A stretch of DNA of 64,000 nt from Neodiprion pinetum. Its lineage: Eukaryota > Arthropoda > Insecta > Hymenoptera > Diprionidae. Numbering within the stretch: position 1 is the first letter of the stretch; each line of letters begins with the position of its first letter. The position numbers and the translations under genes were made by a program. The stretch lies in NCBI RefSeq assembly GCF_021155775.2, contig NC_060238.1:20502970-20566969 (forward strand), written 5' to 3'. Shown piece after piece: positions 26,152-38,230 of this stretch. The notes under the pieces were generated by a model, which saw only the letters and a list, made by a program, of their open reading frames with translations, had not been told where the DNA came from and did no database searches.

Positions 26152-26631
26152 ACTTGTTATTCAAACAACAGCTTCCGCGTTTGCGAATTGAAATCTATCC
26201 AGAATGACGTACGAGTATCGGAATCGAGTAATGAATGCAGTGATGAATCGGTACTAATCATTATTATGTTAATATTTACGAAGTAATTAAAACTATAATC
26301 AGGTGTAGCAATAAATTGTAGCAAGAATTCGTCATCTCGGTATTTTCAGCCGCACCATTTACCGAACCGCAATTGAACCGTGTTTTAGAATCGAAACAAC
26401 AAGCTGAGTAGGAACCGTTTGATCACCAGGGATATTCCGCTTCGGGATTACAGCTTGCAATGTTTTATTGAACAATACTTGATAGTTGCTGCAATGTTTC
26501 ATATTGACATTGGTTACAGTGCAGTGCTAGTGTATAAATAACTATAATTCACTAATTCTTGCAGTATATAACGAATCCAGTTCGTCTTAAGTAAGAATTT
26601 CGTTTCGTGTATAGATAAAAATCATTCGGTA

Positions 26632-26637
26632 TTTATT
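26632..26637 (-). terminator. Candidate polyadenylation signal of DRAM-like B
   Basis: AATAAA on the minus strand, about 340 bp after the DRAM-like B stop codon. It is the nearest canonical hexamer noticed in a suitable position. No cleavage site can be confirmed. Confidence 0.35.
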
Positions 26638-26974
26638 CTACCTTTCACGATCACTGGCTCGGTCAATTGACCAACATCACATTGACGAATGACCAAGTCT
26701 TTCACTTGCTTATCGTAGTGACTTTGAGAATATCGATCATTAAGTACTATAGAGTCCATCTCGCGTCAGCATGGACTATTCGCAAAAGACGACAACGATT
26801 CAGTGACTTATCTTCGACCCTTAGATCAGTGATTACCAAAAGTTTCGCCACACTTTAGCGAAACCTGTAGCAGATGTTCCGAATATGTGAGAGTCATGGT
26901 CAGAGTTCCCGTCCTTGCTAAGAGGGTGAATTTACGGTGGTTGACAAAATTTCGGAAGCTACACTTGTCATATT

Positions 26975-28998
26975 TTATACTTCTTGTATCGTAGTTTCCT
27001 GCGTCTCGGACAGTTTCGAGTTTCGTCTTTCATTGTCCAGGTAAGTCACCTGCAATTAATAACAATCTTTCGATGACTCGTTACCGTAAACTCAATGAGC
27101 TCCGGGTGACGTTCACTTACAGTGACTTCAGGTGCCTCAAAATTTATCAACCGAAACTCTGGAACGAAGGTGACCAAAAATGCGCAGAATACGATGGCCA
27201 GCATCCATTCGGCAGCCACGCTGGTCACGTGCCATTCCCACCCGCCATTCTCAGGCTGCCACTTCTTGTAGTCGGATCCTAGGAGAATTGATCAGCTCGT
27301 TATCGATCAACCATCAGAAAACACCACAATCACACACAGTGATGGAATGCCCGCAAGAAGAGGTTGAGAAAGGTTGGGATTAGGACAAGCCGATTAAAAA
27401 AAAAAACTTTTAACGCACACTCTCGGGCCAAAGTAAAGATACTCCTGCTTCCACATTCACTGGATAAGGGGGATTGTTGGAATCAATCTGTATTCGCCAA
27501 ATGCGCTCAGGGTAGAACTCGCTCACCTTTGAACTCCAGCGTCGATATATAGCCAGGAATGACGACTACGATTGTGAGAATTACTGTGAGAGCCGAGAGT
27601 GCACCGCGAACCCAGACAATGGTCTGACCATTCAATGCGTTGACCATCTTCTGGCTCAAGTAAGTCTGAAATGTGGAATCGGCGGAGTCTAGAATCCTTG
27701 GACATCCATATTGTAAGAAGCAATCAAATCTATGCAGTTTCACTCTCACCTGGAGAACGAAGTAAAGGGTCCCAGCCGTGAAGCATGTCATCGCGCCGGT
27801 CATGTGGGCCGCAACAACTCGGGCCTCCTGGAAGTTCGCCAGGATGTCGAGGCCCAAGCACGACAGAAAACCACTCCATGCCGTCAGCAGAACCGTCGAG
27901 CGATTCACGGAGTTGTCGCCCCGTTCAATTCGCCACTGTTCTACCTGTCGATGCCTGATGTAGACGAAGCAGGCAACTGCAATTCAAACCGTTAATTCGT
28001 TCGGTGTTATCCTACTTGTTATTACTTGCCGATCGTCGGCTTCAAGTCCATAAAAAAAATGAGGGGTGCCGGGTGGACATCCTTCGGTTATAACTTACGC
28101 AGGAACGCCGCTATGTTCAGGAGCTGCGCGAATATGCAGGACTCGGGTGACAATGTACCGGTTTCTGATATGTAAGGGAAACCGGGCACCACGTGACCCC
28201 ATTGTACTGATATAGTATAACTGAAATACAACACCGTTTAATGTGTCATTGATTGTGAAAGTGCGAAATACAAGGCAAGGTGAAGAACATGAACGCGATG
28301 CTCCTATATCGTCAATTCACTATCGGACCGATATCGCCATGTGTTTGATAGTTATACGCGGTGTCTTGAAAATCTATTTGAAATTGCATGGATCGTTTTT
28401 CGTTATTCCATTATTATAACAGATTTTTCATCCGTCAAATCCCATTCAACCGATCTTGCAACGATCGTGCAACAACGCCTGCTTTACGTCTTCCAAATGG
28501 ATCGTGGATTCAAGATCATACTCGATAGCATGTACGCAGTTTACCTTTCAGCTGACCATAACATCTATTGTTCAACCGAACACCCAGTCATATGAAATTC
28601 CACGCTATTGTTCGCCGGCGATAATCAATCGAGGTGACACAAATGTTTAAAAATTAATAATTGCATTAGAATTGCGAGGCGATGACGCCATGAATATGGT
28701 ACAGCAAGAGTTCGAAACAAAAGGAAAGCGTCCGATTACTTATCGCTGGCTGGTTGACATACGAGCTGAATTTAATATTCTGCAGAATTTCTTCACGCAT
28801 TTTAACTGGACTGAATTATTCTTGAGACGAGAAACATTCATTTTTTTTTTTTTTTTTCAATATATTTCGAGTAAATCTTATAAAAACGAGAGAATCAGTT
28901 ACATTTAAAGTCTCGGTGGATACTTACGTGATCATGAACGTGACCGGGATCAGGATGAAGAGACTCAAAGGCAGCACATGCAAGGATTCGTACGGCAT
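26975..28998 (-). CDS. DRAM/Frag1-family multipass membrane protein (DRAM-like B), six exons
   Basis: Reconstructed CDS: complement of 28928-28998, 28099-28220, 27750-27976, 27527-27665, 27121-27278 and 26975-27049, giving 263 aa ending in TAA with GT-AG introns. The family marks of DRAM-like A recur: PYISETGTLSPESC (39-52), ANFQEA (111-116), the loop WQPENGGWEWH (193-203) followed by AEW (209-211), hydrophobic segments at about 7-30, 54-70, 91-110, 118-138, 157-178 and 206-225, and a short polar tail rich in Glu, Thr and Asn. Exons 2, 3 and 4 have exactly the same lengths as in DRAM-like A (122, 227 and 139 bp), and intron phases are the same throughout (2, 1, 0, 1, 0), so the two are tandem duplicates. 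Protein similarity between them is only moderate, so the duplication is old. Function by family: integral membrane protein, possibly lysosomal, linked to autophagy in vertebrate relatives. Confidence 0.88.
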
Positions 28999-31900
28999 TT
29001 TTGGAGAAGCTGTTGAAAACTTTTGTCGGTAGGAAAATTAATTCCGGCGAGTCAGTTTGCGGATAACGAAATATCTTGTCCAAAGTCGAATAATATATGC
29101 CCTCGACTACGTCGCACAGCGATAAGGTGAATGGGCCAGGAATGCACGAGCTTCCTCGATTCGGACGTCGACAAAAATTCTATCCAATTCTTTGGTTATA
29201 ATAATACCAATATTATCGTCTTTTCAGTCCCGGCAATTCCGTTATTGCAGCGATAAATCGATCAATTAATCCAACTATTTCACAAAGCCACTGTTTAGAA
29301 TCGGTGCAGCAACTGCTTCTCGAACATCTTAGTGGAATCGGAAGGTGAAACTTTTCTTTTCCGCAAAAAATGAAGTAACTACGAAGTTCGACGCTTATGG
29401 TTTTACTTTCTTCTCCAGACTTATGATGAGAATTGGCAGATTTTTTTCGATTTGCTTTACCTCTTCCGAGGTTTCGGTTTCTTTTCCTCTTTATCACGGC
29501 AAGTTGCCACAGCCACGGTACATTTTCCTGTAGGCAGAGAAATCGCGTCCTTTATCCATCGCAACAAGCGGACTAATAACTGAGCAATTAATTAGTCTTC
29601 CCAGTTCATTACGCAGCGGCTGTTGTAAATTATAAAGACACGAGTCTCGGTTAGCCCGTCTGGCTTGCGCAGATAGCTCTCGTTCTACTGACCGCACGCT
29701 TAACTCGGTGGAGTCGCAGAACGATCAGGTTCGAATACCACCGATTACGTACCAAAACAATTATGAATTAATTAAAGCACCTGCCCAGGTACAATCAAAT
29801 GCGTCGTTGAGCTTATCCAGAGCTTATTAGCATCCCTTAAATTAACAACGTATTACGCAACGCGTGCAGAAGCTAACGATAAACGATTTATGGGCTGCTT
29901 GAATGATTCCAGTTGAAATCGTCGAATTGATTCAAGCGCAAAATTTCTTGTTGGAGTTATTCCAACTTTCGGAATAATAACAATATAGTGACGCGTAAAA
30001 ATGAAATTGGCGTTGGGAAAGATCGATTTCTAGTCATTTTCAAATATGTATATGCTCTAAATTTTTTTCATAGCAAATAATTTAAGCTTACCAATAGTAT
30101 GAAACAATTAATCGTTTGGTGATGGTAAAAGTGTACTAAAAGTGACGCGCAATTAGCTGTGGAGAAAAAGATTATTCAAGGAAACGACGGAATTAATTGC
30201 AAGCTAATTCATGCATGAACAGCGGAACATAAATGCCTTCGCCCCAACTTGCGACGCGTGCTTGCGGCTTTCTTTGTCACGATTTTATGTCCGGACGTTT
30301 AGATATAAATGCATTCTTCGTTTAATGTTATTATGGAATGAATTTACCGGATGGTAATTACTATGGACACGCATACTCTATGGTTATTATAACTTTTACC
30401 AGGAATCATATTTTTAACGTAAGACAAATCACATCCATAATTAGTTTCACTTATCGCGGACCTGACTTCGTGTTATTTCTGTTTCAGTCGTGAAATCGCA
30501 GCCATCATCGAATTACGTAGTATGAATTATTGGGATTTTCGTATTGTTAGGAAAGGAATGAGAATGAAGAATTCGCAAGTCTATTTCTGATAAATAAACT
30601 CGTACGTCGTACACATTTTCCTGGTTAGTAAGTTTTCCTGTTTGCGTCCGAATGCAAGATAGTAACGAGGATCATATCTAAGAGGTTACCAGCGGTTATG
30701 GCACTAAGAACGTTTGCATTTCTTCTTGTCTTGCGCAAACCCATATCAAAATGATACTTACGCGTAGACGAAGAAAAAAAATAAAAAACAATCCTCGTTA
30801 ACTTGGTGTTGATCCAATATTCACATTTTCAAAGTTGCCACTTGGGTCTCGAATTATTTCTTACGCATTCACTTATGGTTTAATCGCGCTGCAGTTTTCA
30901 ATTTATGGTACACATTGATTACCGATCAGCTAGTAAATTTTACGAAACAGTTAAATGCGGTTTTGCAGCGCTGTCGAAGGCAGCAGCGGTATTGAGAAAC
31001 TGGCAGTTTAATTAGTTTGTTGTTTCGGAAGATTGACCACATGCGTACATTGACACGTATCTACATTATTTATCGTGTCGTCTCCAGAACCAAATGACCC
31101 AAGACTCTGATCGTTTTTTCCGATTCAGTGTCACTGTTTCTACATCAAGTAAAGTCCAAACTTCTTTCTTCCAACGCTGTGTGTAATTTTGGCGAAAACA
31201 TTTTCCATTTTTTCGCAACGGACCTCGAAGAACAAGTGATTTTATTCGAAAAGATTTGCGAAACCAGTCTCTTTTATTCGAGTTCAAAGGTCAAAAATTT
31301 TGTTCTCAACCACACGACTTGTTCACGATAAGACGTACAGGTTTCGCGGCATTTCGATGACCCTTTGAACAGAAGTCCCGATTCGGTTTCGAATCTTGTT
31401 CCACATACGTAGCAAAAAATTTTTGCGTTGATAAAGTTTACGCATCGTATAATGTTAACGTCGTTTGACTGTTTATGTTGAATCAATCACTTAAAAAGGT
31501 CCCGAATTGATTTCAAGTATCGATCCGTTGATGCAGTTTCCAATTAATCACAGGTAACGATTTTTATGACTGAGGATTGCGCGGCGTTGAAAAATACTCG
31601 AAAATTCTGACTAACGCTAGAATATTTCTGTAGGACCAGTTGTCGAAATTATTATATTGCGGATTAGGGGAAAATGACGCGTGAATCTTGTGAGTGATAA
31701 GAAGAATCTTTACATGTTTCATAAGTTATATACAACCTCGTGTTCGCAGTAATACATATACTTGATAAAAATTGTTAGAAACGTGGGTAATTCGTATTTA
31801 AGAAACGAGAATAGATAACGGATACGTTATGCTCTTATCGCATACAGTTGGTCACATGAAAACGACATGTTAAAAAGAAGGAGCTCAAAATAATTAGAAG

Positions 31901-33795
31901 GAAAAAAGGAATGAACCAGAACTTTACGTAAGTGACTCTTATCAGCTCGAGAGTCAGAATAATGTGGATCAAGGGAAAGAAAATTCCCGAAAGACGCGGG
32001 TTTGGGAGGTAAAGTAACTCGGGCTAAAAAAATACTTAAGGAACATTAACTTTAACAGGCGAGTTTATTATCACACTATTGTACAACTTTTCATATTCGC
32101 AGAATGTCTCATTCTTCCAATTCAATCTACGATAAATCCTAACTTGATTAGTTGATGTAATTCAGACCTGAGTATCGTTGTCTCGTGTGAGAATAAGATA
32201 CTTATCATGCGAATGAAAATGTATTGTATTTTATGAAACGACAGAATATCATATTGTTATGTAAAAAAAAAGTAAAAAAAAATAATTAGGTAGACACAAA
32301 TTCATTATAATTGTGCCGTAAATTATCTCTAGAACGTCGAAGGTATTACATCGTTCCATATTTGTGCTGTTTCCAAATGACTGTACTTCCTGTACTCGTT
32401 GACCACTTTTTAAATCAACTTTAACTTAAGTTGAGACTATCACAAAAGTTCAAGTTTCCGATGAGAAACGATAGTCTTGGTCTGTTCGTGTGATTGCTTG
32501 ACACGAACTTGAACCCAGGCTTTGACGTGCAAAGATTGCAAAAATCACATTTAACAATAAAAAGTCGTGTGACTAGCATTTAGAAATAAGGGAAGGTTTG
32601 ATTGGCATTTTAGCTGTGATATTGTGTGTGCTTGGACAACGTGACCTGAAACCTGAAGAAATCGACTTCTATCGGAAAATAACAGAGCAGATTGTTACCA
32701 GACTGTTGAAATTCTCGAAATTTATCGTTAATATTGATGAGAGTTGACGTTGCAGTTGAAAATATACCTTTAGAACTGACACATTTTGTGGGGAAATGAA
32801 TTTCAAGAAGCGATTTCTGACTAACTTCAATTTCAGGAATGTAGTAAGGACATTAAGAAAGATTGTGAAGAAGTAACACAGGATTAAATTTAAGAGGGTT
32901 TCACCGTTGAATGCTGCAAACTTTTGATCGTTTAATTATGCTGACATAGTGCCTCGGAAAATCAATTCCAGTATGATTGAGAGTCGTTAGAGTTTTGATC
33001 CATTTACAAAAACTTCAAGGGGGTTAGCCTTACTTTCTCACGATTTTGTGAGCGAATAACTTTACATCAAAGTATCAATTTGTACCACCTTGACGAATTG
33101 AAACCTCAGGGAAGTGAAAGACAGATCAAGAATAACGACGACTAACAGTTAAAACAATGCAAAGAAAATGAGGTAAACGTTGATTTTTTATTTATTTTTA
33201 TCCAGGTTACATACAGTAGAGACAATCAGACGACACAATATCATATATCGTATCCTGCAGGTATGTGCCGCACCTGTACGCAAGCCGAAACAAAGGCTAT
33301 ATCTTATGAATAAGGATATAACTATCCGATACAGTATTTTTGCTATTTTACTTCATCATATGATAAATGAATTTCTTTCGCAGTGTAGAATTATATTTTG
33401 AAATTCCTCTTTGTCTTTCACTATAATTGAATTTGTCAGCTTGTATAATTATTCCATACTAAAACCTGATCACTTGAGTAGGATTAAGGCACAACGAATG
33501 ACTGAAACTTTCAGCTATGAATTTGTATTTTGTCTTCCCCACCTTCTTGAAAACCGTTCACAACTTTCATGTACTATGGCCATCAGTTTTGTTTTATTGT
33601 TCGACGGACGATCCTTGCTTTTTTGCGTCGTTTCGTCCTATCAATTTTCCCTCCATTGATCGAATTCAATGACGATTAAAGGACTGATTATACCGTCGAA
33701 CATATGAGTGAGACATCTACAAATGCGAAGAACTAACAGCTCGGAAAATAGTCAGAAAATTTTGACGTTTTTCAGCGATGAACCTTGATCGGTCG
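28999..33795. other. Intergenic region, no gene recognised
   Basis: About 4.8 kb upstream of DRAM-like B and before the satellite remnant. No exon with recognisable protein similarity and no tRNA or rRNA was found. Open frames are short and mostly start with non-ATG codons. The promoter and any 5' non-coding exon of DRAM-like B should lie in its left part, but no element could be defined. Confidence 0.45.
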
Positions 33796-34254
33796 CTCGC
33801 AGCGTGTTAAGACTGCGAGCAATCTAATTCTCTCGCAAAATTACGTTGGATTAGTGCACAAAAGAATTTATTCCAGCACTTTTCAGAATCGCGAAAATTT
33901 TCGCAAAAATGGAAAGGCCTTACTTTTTTGCCGAATTTCGACCAAAAACTGTTGGTCTCAGATTCGAATTGTATAACCCGTTCCTCACCAATTGGACCCC
34001 CATGAACTCAGAAAACGCCGCGAAAAAAGCGTAGGATCGACAGGAGAGAAATCACGGAGGAAGGAGCGACTGCTGAAAAATGTCGAAAACATAGGTTCTC
34101 ATTTATTGGCTGTAACTGTTCGCGCCTTGATGGCAGACGATTGGGACTGTGCCCAATCGATTTTTCTCGCAAAATAACGTCGCAATAGTGCATGAAAGAA
34201 TGTTTCGCAGCATTTCCCAAAGACGATGAAATTTTCGTCAAAAATTCAAGGCGG
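33796..34254 (+). repeat. Decayed remnant of the 335-bp satellite (about 1.4 units)
   Basis: Sequence alignable by eye to the main array. It starts in the middle of a unit (AGCGTGTTAAGACTGCG against AGCGTATTGGGACTGCG), runs through the 14-bp palindrome GCGAAAATTTTCGC at 33891-33904, and continues into a second, more diverged unit from 33992. It ends with the same edge sequence (GCAGCATTTCCCAAAGACGA) that closes the main array near 60.53 kb. This ties the segment upstream of lectin 1 to the right border of the array. Confidence 0.85.
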
Positions 34255-36717
34255 CTCGTGTGATTCAAGTTAGTTTATTATTGATCCCCTTGTGTTCATG
34301 ATTACATTCTAATACATGTCTGAGCAATGTATGGAGACAATAAATTTATTTTTCTTGAACATTCTTACCCGTCTTAGTTTTTACGTATTTATTCACGAAT
34401 AAATACACTCAAATCCAAAGCCGTAATATACTCTCACATGTATAGTACTTTGTTCTCTTCACATAAGTTTGGAAACTTATCCGTAGGCCATGCAGTACTC
34501 AGCAGTCGATTCGCGCATTATCGTTTCGTGTTGTCCATCCTCCGTTTTGACTTCTAGTTCCGATCAGTTTTATTCTAGGTTCGTAATAATGTCGAAGTAT
34601 TTTCTTCCACGGTCCAACATCTATTATTTCACGTATTTCCAAACTTCAGTATCGACTGTTTTCTTACCTCATCAGCTTGTTCTTCTTAGACTTTTCTGCC
34701 CATGTAGTCAGCTTGATGCTTTCCTGCTGCGTTTGTGTTTTAAAGTTTGGTACACCTTTATCGATCTTTAGCCTTGTGTTATGCGTGTGTTCGATCTTGT
34801 ATGCTTCGTCCGTTAAATTTATTCATGTATTTTCATTGCCGCAGCCTTATGTAGGTTTGTCGAGTTTCTAGCAGTCTGTGTCCTCAAAGAGATTTTCTGT
34901 AGAATACATTTCATCCTTCGATAATGCGATTCGTAGGATGAGATTCTGAGTCTTATCTAGCAGTTCTATTTCTTAGAGTAGTATTTTTGGATTTTTTTCG
35001 AGATTTTGTTCCATTCTGTAATTGATTGACTCGTATGAGACAGATTATTACAATGTTGTCCAACATTGTTATGAACATTAGTAAATGCGATTACTAATAA
35101 TACTAATACAATGTTTAATCGATTTGCAAACGCATTCAGTAACGAAATTCAGTAAATTTCCGGAACCTGTCTGCAAATTCACGGTGTGATTGTCACAAAT
35201 TGAAATTTTATCACTAATTTCGAAATTTACGTAGTAGTTCTCTGGGCTTTGCTGAAATCTGATATACTGTCAAGGATTTCGCATGAAGTTTTCACCTACA
35301 CATGTTACGTAGATCCACAAGAAAATCCCACAATTTCCGAGCACTGTTGAAAACTTTCATAAGTACAGTACATTTAACATACTATCAAGTAATTTCCGAA
35401 TCATAGTTATGGGTTATTTGAAATTATGGATATTAAATCCTTTCGTCACAATACATTTTTCATTCCAACAGACCATTCGTATCTCTTTGTAAATGTCTCA
35501 CGTAAATTCGGTAGTACGTTTAGTAAATTCCAAATGCCGTACAGTAAATGTGCATTAAATTTATAAATATAATACATTAACTCGAAAAATGTGATAAATT
35601 CAAAATAGGTTTTTGTGTTTCGCCAGCCAATTTAAGGAAACATACAAGAATTGATTGCAAATTTAATCAGAGTGCTTGGTAATTCCCTTCGAAACAACAG
35701 ATTTTTTCCTTAACCAGGTTTTTATCTGGAAAAACAAATGTCTGAGAAACTTCGACAATGAGATTTATCGCTGGTCAGAATAAAAGGATAACCTTTGGGT
35801 TACTCAAAGCAAGTTGGTATGAAATCGAACAGGGTGTGTAGGGATGCTGGAAATCGCATCAAGCGAACAGTCGTTCCTAAGTCGCGGCTGCAGAAACTCG
35901 GCAGTTTTTTCTCCATTCGCGAGGATTGATCAAGTCGTTGAGCCTGCAACGGAAATAGTACATTTACACGTCAGCTATGGCGATCAGAATAATCGCGATT
36001 CAAACGCTGCTGTGCCTCGTATCATATACTTTGGGGCAACAAGCATGCTTCGATTCCTTCGTCGTCGTGCCCACTCGTACAGCAACCGGTGAGTATTTCC
36101 CAAACAAGTTCACAGTGTGATTCTTGCATGCGACACGGAAAGCGCGTATTTCCATTATGTCTGTGATAACGGCCTTCCGACGTCTCGGTTCCAGGAGCAA
36201 CTGGAAACGCAGATCCGAACTGCCTTCTTCGAAATCCACCGGTTGCCAGAAGAAACGACTACACGTAAGTATCACCGTCGATGGTTGGTCAAAGAGAGTT
36301 TGAACTTTGATGAAATTTGGTGTCATGTGATGCAGGTACTTTCCGGGCATCGGTGGCTACAAGCTGCACTCGGAAAATCTTTTGTGGAACCAAGCTCGAA
36401 TCACCTGCGAAAAGGAAGGCGGGCACCTAGCCATCATCAATTCTTTGGCCGAGAGGGCTGCAGTGGTGACGGTGCTCAAGGCAGTAAACCCACATCCGGT
36501 TTGTGTCATGCTGGGATTCCACGATCTTTACGCGGCGGGCCGTCACGTCACTATCCACGGGCAAACTCTGGCCAGGGCTGGGTTCGACGAATGGGCGAAA
36601 GGACAACCCAATAAGGATGGCTCTGAAAGTTGTGGATCTTTGCACTTGAGTGGCGAGCTCCACGACCACAGATGCGATGAATCACGTCCTTTCGTGTGCG
36701 AGCACCCGATCCATTGA
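34255..36717 (+). repeat. Duplicated lectin segment, left copy
   Basis: This stretch matches 60566-63031 with many scattered substitutions and small indels, from the satellite edge through about 1.7 kb of upstream DNA and the whole lectin gene. Similarity stops at the lectin stop codons; the downstream sequences are unrelated. It contains lectin 1 (35977-36717). The upstream 1.7 kb contains no recognised gene. Confidence 0.9.
35977..36717 (+). CDS. Secreted single-domain C-type lectin 1 (QPN type)
   Basis: CDS joins 35977-36088, 36195-36264 and 36336-36717 (187 aa, GT-AG introns, TGA stop). The N-terminus is a signal peptide (about 1-20, hydrophobic core IIAIQTLLCLV), followed by a short linker and one C-type lectin domain (about 66-185). 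The four canonical cysteines are visible at 85, 160, 174 and 182, plus an extra one at 117. The sugar-specificity triplet is QPN at 151-153, and the position of the calcium-binding WND motif reads LHD (169-171), so one usual calcium ligand (Asn) is replaced by His. Secreted insect lectins of this kind typically bind microbial or self glycans in haemolymph; here calcium-dependent sugar binding may be weakened. The gene has a close paralogue at 62289-63031. The promoter position that is TATAAAA in the paralogue reads TATGAAA here (35818-35824). The start ATG was chosen because it opens the signal peptide. Confidence 0.9.
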
Positions 36718-37456
36718 TTCGCTTATAACAGTACACAATATGTTACACCAATCCGATCGTCACCCTTGGTCTGTAATTACAAGTGAAATGGTTAAATACA
36801 ATATGAAGTAAATTTTGAACCAATCATACCGGATTTACAATCAATCGTTATTCATGTATAGTAATGAATTATGCGCAATAAATAGATAGCATGCACTATT
36901 GTGACGTCTCCAAACAATCCCTCTAAAATTCTTATAACAGCTGCACCGGCCGCGCTGATTGTAATTATACCACCGGATGATAATGTCTACTTAATCAAAA
37001 CTAGCGCCTGTACTACGAGGAATGCAAAAAAATAAAAAAAATAAAAAGTATCGTATAACATAAAATAAAAATTCACTCTTCAAAGATGACGCCTCGACAT
37101 TTTTCGGAAAATTGTCATAATCAGAAAAAAATTCATAAGAACTAACGAAAAGATGAAGAGTTTATTTATCACATTAGTTACAATCAGCGATACGTAGAAA
37201 AACTTTCTTCTACAATATCAATACAATGCCTCTTCATAATTATATATATTCATGTGCGGTCGGATAACAATTAGTACATAAAACTAAAAGCGTTGAGCCT
37301 GGAGTAAGCTGGAAACCCATACAAGCATATAAATAAATAAAAATCGAATTTCGAGGTACGTGCTTTCGTTGCAATTTATAGCATCTATGAGCGAGTAACG
37401 TCCCTTCCTCTCCTCTGATTTTCACGAGTTAAAGTATTAACATTAACATTAACACC
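36718..37456. other. Spacer between lectin 1 and the dynein fragment
   Basis: AT-rich unique sequence including the probable lectin 1 3' UTR. Apart from the candidate polyadenylation signal no feature was recognised. Confidence 0.5.
36877..36882 (+). terminator. Candidate polyadenylation signal of lectin 1
   Basis: Canonical AATAAA 160 bp after the stop codon of lectin 1, on the coding strand. No equivalent was seen after lectin 2, whose downstream sequence is unrelated. Confidence 0.5.
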
Positions 37457-38230
37457 GATTGTCACATCGAGCTGAAGCTCTTCCAGCGACCAACTGTTTG
37501 CCTGTGCCATGCACTGGCGTGTCGCAGTGATGTACGCTTCTGGGTTTAGTAGACCACCGAGCCAGACTGGGAAGGTCTGCAAAAATAATTACCCAAAATG
37601 ACAATAACATTTTTCTGCGAGAAGTTCTCGTGCCGTTCTCTTTAGGAAATTTCTCGTACAATTCAGGAATTGCTGGAAGAGAAATTGACAGATGTTACAA
37701 ACTTCCCGGATTATGATTAGTTTCAGTCCACTTAAGAAATCTTCATCGGAATAGTTGCGAGCTGTAAAAAAATCCTTTCCTATTTCATCATTTTATTTTG
37801 ACTCTGTGATTAAAATCTGTAATCCATTGAATGACTGTGCAGCCTCTAGGAACGATGTAGCGTCCCCATTCGCCCGGTAAAATTCCTTTTACTTACTCGG
37901 ATAGCATTGTTCGGTGATAATTTGTCTGCTTCTTTTCACCCTGTAACATTCCAATCGCTGGTGAAATTTCTTTGACTCTGTATTATCCATTGCTGAAATA
38001 CGAAAATTATTCGCAATAGTGTATTGCGTAAATATCTATATTATTCAATGTTACCCCGCGTACCTGGCAAATCAGTACAACGTCTACAAGATCGTGAATG
38101 ACATCTTGCATTGATTTAGCTCCGCTATAACCTTTCCTCTCAAAGTATCTGTACAGTGGATCCTCGATATTTTCGACGGCACGTTGAAGCGTTGGTAGAT
38201 TTTTGGGCGGTGATTGTAGCCACGTAGAAG
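37457..38230 (-). pseudogene. Cytoplasmic dynein heavy chain fragment (C-terminal exons), broken
   Basis: Three minus-strand pieces read as consecutive parts of the C-terminal region of cytoplasmic dynein 1 heavy chain (Drosophila Dhc64C family). Exon a (38064 to about 38230) contains ENIEDPLYRYFERKGYSGAK and ends at donor GTACGC. Exon b (37940 down to about 37798, acceptor TTACAG) begins GEKKQTNYHR and contains YIVPRGCTVIQWITDF. Exon c (37576 down to about 37457, acceptor TTGCAG) contains VWLGGLLNPEAYITATRQ and AQANSWSLEEL. A TAA stop interrupts exon b at 37893-37895, where the family normally has Leu. The frame leaves the family sequence after exon b (about 37798) and again after LDVTI in exon c. 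Introns are retained, so this is a duplicated genomic fragment and not a retrocopy. Its upstream end is cut off where the satellite array begins, about 38231. A full dynein heavy chain is about 4600 aa; only about 140 residues remain. Identification is firm; lack of function is inferred from the stop and truncation. Confidence 0.85.

Larger units (their letters stand above)
18990..26974. other. Intergenic region between the two DRAM-like genes
   Basis: About 8 kb upstream of the DRAM-like A start codon and downstream of DRAM-like B. No coding exon or RNA gene was recognised. The part at about 22.99-23.75 kb is visibly richer in G, C and CpG than its surroundings and could hold a promoter or first exon of DRAM-like A. 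No TATA box or defined initiator can be assigned. Open frames there lack recognisable protein features. Confidence 0.45.

Noticed and set aside
37385..37454. Extension of the dynein-like frame past LDVTI (VNVNVNTLTRENQ and on)
   Set aside because: This part has no similarity to dynein and includes a short (TAATGT)n-like repeat; it is read-through into unrelated DNA.
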